A stretch of 64,000 nt of DNA, from positions 31,318,405 through 31,382,404 of the forward strand of contig CM065301.1 of NCBI GenBank assembly GCA_032871835.1, given 5' to 3'. The notes under the pieces were generated by a model that saw only the letters and a program-made list of their open reading frames with translations, made no database searches and was not told the origin of the DNA. Below, piece after piece: positions 1 through 9,520 of the stretch. Numbering within the stretch: the first letter of the stretch is position 1; each line of letters opens with the position of its first letter. The stretch comes from Dipteronia dyeriana (lineage: Eukaryota > Streptophyta > Magnoliopsida > Sapindales > Sapindaceae). A program made the translations under genes and the position numbers.

Positions 1-1062
1 CCATGCAGACGACTTGGGCGGCAATGCTTAAATAAATGGCCTAATATATTGTTATTTTATTTTATTATTTAATTTCACATAAATTAATTAAAAGTCAAAA
101 TCTTTTTCCTAGTAGAAGAAGGTCTCCTAGTGTCATACTATTGTTGGTAGTATGATACGTATCAAATACTTTATCTGATAAGTAGATACATAAAAGGAGT
201 TTATTTATCTAATCAAATCAGGAAGTATTTGATATCCATCAAAACTATAATTGACTATTGGTCAAATTATGAAGTTTTTGATAAAGTCACAATTTAATTT
301 ATATTCAATACTTAGTTATTGGATAAATGCACTAATGAGTTGGAATAAGAGTCTTGGTGTGGAAAAGAATTCTTCTATGAGTAAGGATTCTTGGCCACCA
401 AGAAAATCCTTCAAGAGAGATGATTCTTGTCCACCAAGTAAATCCTTCTAAGAAGAGGATTTGACCATATATATATATGGCCTTGAAGATTTCAGCCAAC
501 GTTAATAGAAATCATAGAAAGATTTGGCCAAGGCTTGGTGGAGACTTGTGAGAAGTTTTTTTTTATTTGCTTATTATAGTTAAAAAAAACTTCATCCAAC
601 CCAATGTGTGTAGAATTCAGCCAAGCATGGAGAAAAGAGGGAACGTTTTTATGTTCGATAATGCACTAGTATCCTTTACATCAAAAGGATTTTGTGTACA
701 AAACTCGAATCGGATTCGCATGAGTTTCAATCAAATAGATTGATAATTCACAAGTGACCAAACGTTGTTTGGTTTTCTCTAGAGGATTATTGTGACTAAC
801 GAAAGAAAAAGATTTTGTTTATTTCCACCATCATGTATACAATTCAAAGAAATAGAGTTCACACTCCTAGGTGATTCACATTCGTGATTGGATTGGAAGA
901 TCTTGCGGATTCAATTCGGTACAACTTCAATCGTCACGAGAAAAAGATATGATACTTTATTATATGTTAATTAATCAAGGGTTAATGTTCATTATTTTAA
1001 AGGAAAAATTTTAAAATATACTAAACCTATTTTTCTGCTTCCACCGAACGATTTTTCCTACA
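1..1062 (+). repeat. Partial LTR of copia family F (3' part)
   Basis: This stretch reads as the reverse complement of about 54842-56130, the 3' half of the intact F LTR. Shared blocks include the GGCGGCAATG motif near the start, the GAATCCTT/GGATTC-rich section at 330-450, the TTTGGCCAAG/CTTGGCC section near 520-540, and the block describing fragments around 'TTGGAAGATCTTG' at 893. It ends in CCTACA at 1062, the LTR 3' terminus, and is followed by a degenerate match to the F primer binding site. The window edge cuts the 5' half, so a solo LTR cannot be told from an element end. Confidence 0.8.
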
Positions 1063-1339
1063 CCTTGTATACCGGTCACATTTAGTAAATCTTAAACAAT
1101 TATAAATAACTAATGAACAATACTTAAAATAAAACTAATAAAAAGAGGTTCCAGCCCGGAATACCACTCCACTGTTAGAGAGAGGTTATATAAGGACTAC
1201 AACTCTCACAACCGGAGAGAGGGTTACTCCCAAAAAACTTAGAGAAAACTCCCTATACATGCTTGTAAAATCGCATGAATGGAGGTGCACAATCATCTCT
1301 ATTAAAAGCTGATGTGTGCTGAACTTTTGAACTTACCAA
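1063..1339. other. Unassigned spacer
   Basis: No ORF of note. It begins with CTTGTATACC, resembling the CTTGGTATC primer site that follows F-family LTRs, and holds GTTATATAAGG and GAGAGAGG stretches. It may be leader sequence of a deleted F-type element, but there is no second copy in the window to test this. Confidence 0.3.
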
Positions 1340-1519
1340 TTATTATAATATACATATTTATATATATATATATATTTTTATATATATTAGATAACTAATT
1401 CATAACACATTAAAAAAATCAAATTGATAAGAATTTATGTTTTTTTCTTTTGAACTTATCAAATCTTATAATATATATATATATATTATAAGATTTGATA
1501 AGTTCTAAAGATAAGCCAC

Positions 1520-2966
1520 TGAAATTATTATAATTTCGTTTGTAACCACATACGAAATTTTATTCGTTAATAACCACATTTTTAAGGAATTACCTCAATG
1601 CCCCATATAAATACTATCCTTAAACTCTCTCTCTCTCTTTCTCTTTCTCCTCTATTCTCTCTCCTCTCTCTCTGCTCATCTCCCTCTTTTTCTTTTTCCT
1701 CTCTTTCTTTCCCCACTCATCATCGCCGGACGTCATCACCGGATGTTTGGACGTCGTCACTTGTTGTCGAGCTACCTTGTTTGCGTTGCTTGGCTTCACT
1801 ATCTTCTTTCTCCCTTTCCTCTCTCTCTCTCCTCTATTCACTCATTTATTATTAAAAACATGTTTAGAGAATAATAAATGTTGAAATTCATCAATTTTGA
1901 GGGTTGATTAGGTTGAGATATGATATTTTGGATGATTTGGGACTAGATATTGGAGTTTGGTTTGAAAAAAACAATTGAAAGCGTGAAATCTTCGACAAAC
2001 TTGAAATGTTTTACGAAAACTTGAAATCAAACTTTAAATCTTACCAGAAACTTGAAATCTTACCCTGAAACTTGTTAACATTTCAAGTTTTTACATAAGA
2101 TTTCAAGTTTTCGAACCAGTGAAACTTGAAATCATTTGAAAAAAAAAACTTGATTGAAATCTTACCCAAAAACTTGTCAATATTTTAAGTTTTTACATAA
2201 GATTTCAAGTTTACGAACCAGTGAAACTTGGTTCGTAAACTTGAAATCTTCTGGAAAAAAATTGATTGAATTCTTACCCAGAAATTTGAAATCTTACCTA
2301 GAAACTTGTCAACATTTTAAGTTTTTACATAAGATTTCAAGTTTACGAACCAGTGAAACTTGAAATCTTCTGGAAAAAATTTGTTTGAAATCTTACCTAG
2401 AAACTTGTCATCATTTTAAGTTTTTACATAAGATTTCAAGTTTTCGAACCAATGAACTTGAAATTTTATGGAAAAAAAGTGAAATTTTATTTTATTCAAT
2501 TCTTCACAAAAACAAATAAAAGTGATAGAATAACATTAAAATCATGTTAAAATAATTGTTTCGAACTCAATTAATTCACAAATGAAAGATATGTACACAA
2601 CTTAACCCGATTTAGAGCAAATCGATTTTTTTTTCCTCACTCACTTCTTCAAACTTCAAACATAGTTCAAATCTTCAAGGGCGATTCCATGATTCCATGC
2701 CTTTTGTCCTCTAACAATGGTGTGATTGTGTTGGATTTGTAGGAAAAAAAGAAAAAAATGAAGAAGAATGCACAAAGAAGAAGAGTGCATAGAGAAGAAG
2801 GCGTGAAAAAAAAGTACAAAACTAATTAGTAAATTATTTTAGGGGTATTTTAGTAATTTATGGATATATACTGAATGTTTTTTTAAAAAGTAGTTATTAA
2901 CGATTAAATTTCGTATGTGGTTAAAAACGAATTTTCCATGTTAGATGTGGTCATTTTTAACAATTT

Positions 2967-2969
<3 letters not shown>
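1520..2969. mobile_element. Non-autonomous TIR DNA transposon (MULE-like?) no. 1
   Basis: Terminal inverted repeats of roughly 60-80 bp: the left end has TTTGTAACCACATACGAAAT (1550) and the right end carries the complementary ATTTCGTATGTGGTTAAAAA (2909). The interior has a CT-rich tract (1625-1850), a short GC-rich segment (CGCCGGACGTCATCACCGG, 1724-1742) and four imperfect copies of a roughly 100-130-bp unit containing TTTTTACATAAGATTTCAAG (2064-2460). The AT-rich ends hide any target duplication. The short ORFs in the CT tract are low-complexity shadows. Confidence 0.6.

Positions 2970-2970
<1 letters not shown>

Positions 2971-3010
<40 letters not shown>
2971..3010. repeat. (TA)20 microsatellite
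   Basis: An uninterrupted TA dinucleotide run directly beside the right end of the first TIR element. The matching place in duplication copy 2 (about 5245-5280) is also a TA run, so the element probably inserted into a pre-existing TA repeat. Confidence 0.95.
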
Positions 3011-3016
<6 letters not shown>

Positions 3017-3199
3017 ACTAATTAATAATACTTTAAAGAAAATTAATAAGAATTTTAACATGAATAGCTAGGGGTATAGGGCTCAATCTTGGGCCATAAA
3101 TCTTTAATCAATCTCATAAATAAAAATTGAAAAGGTAACCCATAAATAATGAGATAATGATTAAATTCACTTAATCTATTCTAAAATTGATTATAGAGT

Positions 3200-3690
3200 A
3201 ATACTAGGCTTTCCAATTTTTTTTTCCAAATGATTTTGGCACGTGAGATGTCAATATCTTGTAAATCATGAGATTATGTGGTGATTGATGTGATATTGAC
3301 ACCTCACGAGTCAACACTATTTGGAATTTTTTTTTTGGAGGTCTAACATTACTCCTAATTAAATTATGATATTTTTTTTCCAAATGATGTTGGTACGTGA
3401 GATGTTAATATCTTGTAAATCATGTTATTATGTGGTGATTGATGTGATATTGACATCTCACGAGTCAATACTATTTGGAAAAAAGAAATTAGGAAGTCTA
3501 AAATTACTCTTAATTAAATTATGATATTTTTTTCCCCAATGTTGTTGGCACGTGAGATGTTAATATCTTGTAAATCATGAGATTATGTGGTGATTGATGT
3601 GATATTGACACCTCACGAGTCAACACTATTTGGAAAAAACAAATTAGGAAGTCTAGCATTACTCTTAATTAAATTATGATAACATTCCCC
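3200..3690. repeat. Triple tandem repeat of a palindromic unit of about 154 bp
   Basis: Three imperfect direct copies start near 3226, 3380 and 3535. Each unit is itself an inverted repeat: the arm GGCACGTGAGATGTCAATATC is answered by GATATTGACACCTCACGAGTC about 40 bp later. Each copy could fold into a hairpin with arms of about 35 bp. The duplicated region at 5460 lacks the array. Confidence 0.8.
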
Positions 3691-3780
3691 TACTGACATT
3701 TTCTATCCCATAATTAATTAAAAAATAATTATATATATTTTTTTTTATTTTTGTTGAAAAATTTGGAGAGAAAACCAAAA

Positions 3781-4787
3781 ATAGTCATGGAAAACATTAA
3801 ACTTTCGTTTGTAACCGCTTTTGAAATTTTATTCGTTAATAGTCACTTTTTTTAAAAAAAATTAAGTGTATGTCCATAGATTATAAAAAATATCCCTAGA
3901 TTTGATTTTTTCTTTAAAATTGGAAGCAAAGTTGAAATCAATACTAAAATCTGGAATCAAACTTGAAATCACGACTATAAAGTTGAAACTTGAAATTTTG
4001 CCTAAAAACATGAAATTTTGACTAAATTAAAATGTTGAAACTTGAAATCTAGACTAAATTGAAATGTTAAAACTTGAAATGTTCTGTGTTTCTATGTTTT
4101 TCGTTTTATCTTGAAACTTGAAATCTTGACTAAATTAAAGTGTTGAAACTTGAAATCTTGACTAAATTAAAATGTTAGAACTTGAAATGTTCTGTGTTTC
4201 TATGTTTTTCGTTTTATCTTGAAACTTGAAATCTTGACTAAATTAAAGTGTTGAAACTTGAAATCTTGACTAAATTAAAATGTTAGAACTTGAAATGTTC
4301 TGGGTTTCTAGGTTTTTCGTTTTCTTTCCCTTTTTTCTACATATCACATCACTGGCGAAGGGGGAGCTCGACGGAGATGCTGGACGGTCGTGAAGCCCAG
4401 GCGATGGCACACCGGCACTCCGGCAAGCCGGCGATATGGTATGACAGAGGAGAGGAGAGAGAAAGTGAGGTGAGGGAGAGAGAGAGAGAAAGAGAGGAGA
4501 GAGAAGCGTGGAAGAGAGAAAGAGAGGTTCGGTGAGAGAGAAAAGGGGCCGACGACGATTCACTGGCCTTGGCGACAGTGCCGGCGATGATTCACTGGCA
4601 CAACACCGATAGGAAGAGAGAGAAAGAAAAAGAGAAAAAGAGAAAAAGAGAGTGTGTGTTTGAGGATGGTTTTTATATGAGGGCATTCAAGGAATTTCTC
4701 AAAAAAATTGTTATCAATAAATAAATTTTCGTTTGTGGTTAAAACGAATTTTCTATGTTATACATGGTTAGTTTTAACAATTTCAAC
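3781..4787. mobile_element. Non-autonomous TIR DNA transposon no. 2, inverted relative to no. 1
   Basis: The ends match the TIRs of the 1520-2969 element: AACTTTCGTTTGTAACCG at the left and CGTTTGTGGTTAAAACGAAT at the right. The inside is laid out in the opposite order: TTGAAACTTGAAATCTTGAC repeats (108-bp period at 4081, 4189 and 4297), then a GC-rich segment (4350-4440 and 4545-4600) flanked by GA-rich tracts. Copy 2 of the duplication lacks it. The 138-aa minus and 81-aa plus ORFs here are low-complexity products. Confidence 0.6.
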
Positions 4788-5089
4788 AAGATTGAAATCC
4801 TCATCTTCTCAGTATCCGAACGTTTTATATTCATTTCATCAATAAATAATATTTTATACATCTTTATAATATCTTTTGATTAGTTTCATTCTAATATATA
4901 TATATTAATTGTTATAATATATAATAATATAATATGTTTAATTTTTTTATTTCTTTCATGCAATAAATATTCTTCCATTGATTTATAAATTTAAATTAAA
5001 CAACCATTCATAAAATTATGTTTTGAATTCAGAAAATGGTAGCAATTAAGCAATGCAAAGAGAAACCATATCATATATATATATATATA

Positions 5090-5238
5090 TATATATATAA
5101 CTAATTCATAAGACTTTAAAAAATCTAATTAATAAGAATTTAAGGTTTCTTCTCTTGAATTTATCAAATATTATAATATATACAAAGATATTTGTATATA
5201 GATAACTAATTAATAAGAATTTATGGAACTTATCAAAT

Positions 5239-5283
<45 letters not shown>

Positions 5284-6235
5284 ACTAATTAATAATACCA
5301 AAAAAAACTAATTAATAAGAATTTGAATATGAATAGTTAGGGCTCAACCTTAAGCCATAAATCATAAATCAATTATATAAATAAAAATTCAAGAGGCAAC
5401 CATAAATAATGAGATAATGAATAAATTCACTTAATCAATTCCATAATTAATTAAATTTTGCTAATATAGTGGATCTCTCATAAGGGATATCTTATTTTAA
5501 TTTCGGTAAGGAATACCATGAAATCACATCCATTTTTATAAATTTTGTTCTGAATTTTTGTGTGGATAATATGTTCAATGAATCTACCTATGACTAAATT
5601 TGAGAATTTTTCAAGCTGTACAACTATTTATCCCGATTTCGTTAAATATATAGGCATCGTAAAAAGGGTTAAATATAGGAAAATTCAATAAAAATAGTTG
5701 TAGTGCTTGAAAAATTCTCAAATTTTGTTCATAGGTAGATTTCATTAAACATATTATCCTCATAAAAATGAATGTGATTTCATAGTGTTTCTTACCAAAA
5801 TTAAAATAAAAGATTTCTTATAAGAGAACCACTCTATAATAACAATCATCAACTAACACTTCCTATCCCACATTTAATTAAGAAATTATTTTTTTTTTCT
5901 AAAAGATTGAAAGCCGCATTCTCTCATTGCATAAACATTTTATATTCATTTAATCAATAAATAATATTTTATCCATCTTTATAATATCTATTAATTAGTT
6001 TATCTAAAAATATATATTATTTAGTTATTAATTGTTATAATGTAAAATAATGTAATTTTTTTTTCAAAAGATACGGAGAGTCTCTTTTCCTCATGACTCA
6101 CCTTTTTTTTTCTTTCAAGCAGTAAATATTCTTCCATTAATTTATAAATTTAAATCAAATAACCCTTCATAAATTTATATTTTGAATTCACAAATAACAA
6201 CAATGAAGCAATGCAAAGAGAAACCATTATATATA
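5090..6235. repeat. Segmental tandem duplication, copy 2
   Basis: The second copy of the unit at 1340-5085, shorter because it lacks both TIR elements and the triple repeat. It has its own insertion, a foldback MITE at 5467-5842, and a small extra segment near 6063-6105 (AGATACGGAGAGTCTC). TA runs at 5073-5098 and 5245-5280 lie at its start and inside it, consistent with duplication by slippage or unequal exchange at TA repeats. Confidence 0.7.
5467..5842. mobile_element. Foldback MITE with long terminal inverted repeats
   Basis: Arms of about 170-180 bp pair across the element: TAGTGGATCTCTCATAAGGG at the left is answered by CTTATAAGAGAACCACTCTA at the right, and ATGAAATCACAT by ATGTGATTTCAT. 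Internal motifs AATTTGAGAATTTTTCAAGC and CTTGAAAAATTCTCAAATTT also pair. The target duplication is probably TA, but AT-rich flanks make this uncertain. No coding capacity. Confidence 0.75.
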
Positions 6236-6241
6236 TATAAA

Positions 6242-6400
6242 TTCTATTGTCGGTTCGAACCGATATAATACTGATATAAGATATATCAGTTCTTTAAATG
6301 TGGATCATTAGATTTAAAAGATTTGTCAAAATATCTTTTAAATCTAATGATCCACATTTAAGTAACTGATATATTTTATATCAGTTTCAATCGATAATAG
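6242..6400. mobile_element. Near-perfect palindromic MITE of about 160 bp
   Basis: The left arm runs from CTATTGTCGGTTCGAACCGA to CTTTTAAATCT-type sequence, and the right arm is its complement, ending CAATCGATAATAG. The central 40-bp arms (AATGTGGATCATTAGATTTA and its complement) match almost perfectly around a loop of about 10 bases. It sits next to a long AT microsatellite and would form a strong cruciform or hairpin RNA. Confidence 0.85.
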
Positions 6401-6403
6401 AAA

Positions 6404-6406
<3 letters not shown>

Positions 6407-6460
<54 letters not shown>
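6407..6460. repeat. (AT)n microsatellite, about 54 bp
   Basis: An uninterrupted AT run between the palindromic MITE and a 34-bp tandem duplication (6463-6496 and 6497-6530, unit starting AGAACTTTTTTCC). Confidence 0.95.
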
Positions 6461-6463
<3 letters not shown>

Positions 6464-6601
6464 GAACTTTTTTCCAATTATCAGTCTACGTTTTCCAGAA
6501 CTTTTTTCCAATTATCAGTCTACGTTTTCCATTAAAGTAATAACAATAATTACATGTTTAATATCAAAATCGAAACTGAAAGTCACCAAGTGCTACTTTA
6601 A

Positions 6602-7385
6602 TCAGACTTCAGAGTTTTTGAAAGGCAATTGCTTTGGATACATGAGAAATCCTTCAATGCAGTCACCACCAATAATTTTAATTTTTCCATCCCTGTAATG
6701 TGATAAACACATAATATTTAACCGTTTCCAAAAAGAAAAAAATTAGCATATATATATTTAATGAATCAAATTTAGGCAAAACCTTAAAAATATTAACAAA
6801 TAACACGATAATTCCAAAATCAACTTACAATGAATTCGAAATCGTAGCTAAAATACCATAATGGACATTTACTTAAAAATCTAATTCCGTCGATGTTTAA
6901 ATTCCATGTTTCAAGTTTTGCTGATCAAAACAAACACAATAAAGAAACCAAATTACGTCACAATAATAATCAATCCAAAAGTACTTTTTTTTTTAAATAA
7001 AATTCTAAAGTGTTTGAATCCAACAACAAATATAGATGTTTCGTTTTGATAAGAAAATGATATTTGAGAATGGGTACACAACTTTTGGAATCATCATGAA
7101 CCGAACAAAAAAAAAACAAAAAGTAAAACTAAAATTATTCAACAAAATAATAAAATTAAAATATAAAAAAAGCCGTAGAAATAATTTTCTCATCACCTAA
7201 TCATTTTATCATCACCCAATGCAATCAAACTCTCTATCTTTTGGGTGTTTTTAGTTTGTAAGTGAGTGAGAGATAATGGAATGAGATGGAGAAAATGTGA
7301 GATTTTTTGTTGGTTTTTATAGAGAAAAATGAAGGAGAGAGGGGAGGGCTTTTGGGTAAATATTGTAATTGGCATATTATAATTA
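6602..7385 (-). pseudogene. Possible host-gene relic, product not recognised
   Basis: Read on the minus strand there is a promoter-like start: CTATAAAAACC near 7312-7322, then a CT/CA-rich leader typical of plant 5' UTRs (7210-7290). Downstream is an exon-like block (6602-6692) after a good 3' splice site (TTATCACATTACAG). One frame of that block encodes DGKIKIIGGDCIEGF followed by YPKQLPFK and a stop. Another GT-AG-like exon may lie near 6810-6930. The best start-near ORF is 63 aa (7005-7196) and hydrophobic; two tiny upstream ORFs precede it. I cannot join the pieces into one frame, so this is a candidate broken gene or a fragment carried by a repeat, not a confident gene. Confidence 0.3.
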
Positions 7386-7844
7386 TGTAGTTTAATTGTT
7401 TAAATTTAAAGTTTTATTTAAAAGAGAATATGATATGATTTTTTTGTTTTATTATTAATCTTGATAATAATTACTAAGAGAGTAATAGTGAATGTATATT
7501 TAAAAAAGAATATGATGAGGTTTTTGTATTGATCAGGGTATTTATAACTATTACGAGATCAATAATCATGATAATAAATATACTGATAATGCCACTCACT
7601 CATGAAATATAGTTATTTTTATTAAATGTATATAAAGTATTTTAAGATGCAACTTAAAATAATATTAATAAACAATTATAATATGATTATCGGTTATAAA
7701 AAACGGATAGCGATTATCATATATAATAATATAATAATAATAGACTTTTTTCTACTTTTAATGTGGCAGCGACATATGGTAATCATAAATGTTGCTAATT
7801 TTATTTTTTTAAATATATAATATAATAATAATCATAAATCACAC
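7386..7844. other. AT-rich stretch, no gene seen
   Basis: Mostly TAATA/ATTAT-type sequence, with a 64-aa low-complexity ORF at 7626-7820 that I do not consider coding. A motif resembling TTTTAATGTGGCAGCGACAT (7757) recurs in altered form near 29717 and 32225, so part of it may be an AT-rich dispersed repeat. CACAC at 7840-7844 would be the target duplication of element A, but its partner is lost. Confidence 0.5.
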
Positions 7845-8688
7845 TGTTGATGTCGATTTCTCGATGGGTGAGAAAGTCAACAAGATTGGATTTAGTTATG
7901 ACCTGTCAAAGAGAAAGAGAGATAATGCAATTTGAAACTAGTTAGACACTAGTTTACGTGGTAAAACTCTGGTGATCAGAGAAACGTTCACGGGTGGTTG
8001 AACAAACAACCGAGCTAAAATTCACTATTGAAATAAAGAATTACACCACTCGATCTCTCTTTCGTCTCTCTGCTCTTGGTTATGTATATTTTTTCCCCTC
8101 CCCTCAACAATGAGATTATGGGTCTATTTATATTTGTATAGAACCCTAATCCTTGTTGTACAAGTAATGAAAGAATTTTGTATTCAGTTACGATTTGGTT
8201 GCTTGTTGGAGTTGTCTTTTATTTCTTTCCTATTTCGGAGATTGTATGGAGATCGAATGGGACTTTGGTGATACAGTCAGTTTAGGACTTAATTTCCTTA
8301 TAAATGTGCAATCTTCTTGAAGAAGTAAAGTTGTTGCCCGATTTGGAACCTGTTTCCTGTTTGGTACTTTATTCTTCTAGGAGTTCTTCTTGACATGGAT
8401 GTCTTTGCGTACTTGAGCATGACTCTTGGTATACCCATGTGCGAATTATGTACTGGACTTCTTTATTCGGGTTTCTCATTTTTGTTCCGAGTAGAATATG
8501 ATGTCACTTGGTCCTGAGCAGGTCTTGACATACTGAATACATTTATTCATACTTACTCGGGTTCGTATTCCTTAGTGATATCTTGAAGGATATTTTCTGG
8601 GTGCCTATTTGGATATCTACCTTGTAATTTTAAGGGACTATCCACCTTATCAGTGACTTGTACATTTGATAAAAATATACCTACAACA
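7845..8688 (-). repeat. Element A 3' LTR (844 bp)
   Basis: Starts TGTTGATGTCG and ends CTACAACA on the plus strand, so it has TG...CA ends. The first 375 bp match 29097-29472. It is followed by ACACCCCTTTAAAA, whose complement is a purine-rich tract as expected upstream of a 3' LTR on the minus strand. The element B LTRs share both the terminal CGATTTCTxGAT block and the overall layout. Confidence 0.9.
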
Positions 8689-9196
8689 ACACCCCTTTAA
8701 AATATTTTACCGAGTGGGATTTTGTCCTTGGCGTAAATATTTTAATTGACCCTTTAATCTATATGTCTCGTTAATACCAAAATAACAGCGCCTTGTAATA
8801 ATGAAGTGTCTTAATGGCTATTATGTAAATCTTTTCACGCAAAATCTCAATGATTACGACGTTTCGAAATTCTAACGGCTTGGTTAGTTCTTTTCTTGGC
8901 ACGTGTCTTTCCGCCGCTTCATTCCCTTAGTGGCATTTATGAGAAGGGACTTGTGCATCTCCTGATGAGCCACCTACGTCATCAAATCCTCCTTTTCGAT
9001 TTTTTCCCACTTTTTGAGACCCTTGGGTTTTGTGTGTTCGTTTTTGAATAATCAATTTAATCTGAAAAGGAACTGCTCTGGTTCAGTTTTGCATAAGCAG
9101 ACATTACAACCCAGATTTCTTGTGCAGAGATTCATCTCAATTCCCCATTGAAGCTTTTCTAGGTTTCTTTACGTTTTATTTTAAAGGTTAGTTTCG
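8689..9196 (+). promoter_or_regulatory. Leader or promoter region of the antisense gene of element A
   Basis: A 508-bp segment between the polypurine tract and the antisense gene start. The matching segment in element B is 42879-43379 (501 bp). Both share CCCTTAAAATATTTT-type sequence at the LTR side, ACACGTG/GACACGCG-like blocks, and an AGGTTAGTTT motif just before the ATG. The conserved length and the absence of ORFs suggest a promoter and 5' UTR. No TATA box can be named with confidence. Confidence 0.4.
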
Positions 9197-9515
9197 ATGG
9201 ATCCCGTTTCACGACAGCGCCTTTTTGTTATAACTTTCGAAGCGCTTGAGCGTGGAGATTTTCAATTAGTCTCTTATGTTCGTAGATTCTTGGGGGAAAT
9301 CCCTCCTGATGAGCCTCCTTTTTTCAGGTGTTGACGTTTTCAGGCTTTACCCTGACGTTCGTTTAAGTTCTAGATCTGAATCATCCAGTTATGAATCTTC
9401 TTCTAGTTCTGAATCTATCGTTTCTCATCACAGGGTTCCTCTTCGATCTAGAGTAAACGCGAGGTCCACAAACATGGCTCGGGCAGCGTTCAACTGAGAG
9501 AGTAAATCATTGATG
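9197..9515 (+). pseudogene. Antisense extra ORF of element A, first part (split by element C)
   Basis: The start ATG at 9197 encodes MDPVSRQRLFVITFEALERG, matching the first residues of the element B antisense ORF (MGPSSLPRLFKIAFDALEGG). After the DEPPFF motif a one-base shift breaks the frame near 9330; the reading continues as DVFRLYPDVRLSSRS in the +1 frame. Element C then inserted at 9516-9520, so the rest of the gene lies at 19294-21909. The function is unknown. The ORF family is a known accessory of Tat-type elements and runs antisense to gag-pol. Confidence 0.75.
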
Positions 9516-9520
9516 AGAGG

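Larger units (their letters stand above)
1340..5085. repeat. Segmental tandem duplication, copy 1
   Basis: Blocks at 1380-1500, 3000-3190, 3690-3740 and 4790-5070 occur in the same order and orientation at 5100-5250, 5281-5460, 5850-5900 and 5905-6220. Shared anchors include ATAAATAATGAGATAATGA (3146 and 5402), ATCAATAAATAATATTTTAT (4838 and 5961) and AAGCAATGCAAAGAGAAACC (5049 and 6205). Copy 1 is longer because it carries two TIR elements and a triple repeat that copy 2 lacks. The copies join at a TA microsatellite near 5073-5098. Confidence 0.7.

Noticed and set aside
1598..1855. ORFs on both strands in a CT-rich tract (85 and 73 aa)
   Set aside because: Low-complexity translation of CTCTCT repeats inside a TIR element; no domain and open on both strands.
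3200..3690. CRISPR-like array
   Set aside because: Only three long imperfect units of palindromic type in plant nuclear DNA, without spacers; it is a tandem MITE.
4270..4686. 138-aa minus ORF with Ser/Pro-rich sequence
   Set aside because: Reads through GA/CT repeats and the GC-rich insert of a TIR element; composition explains the open frame.
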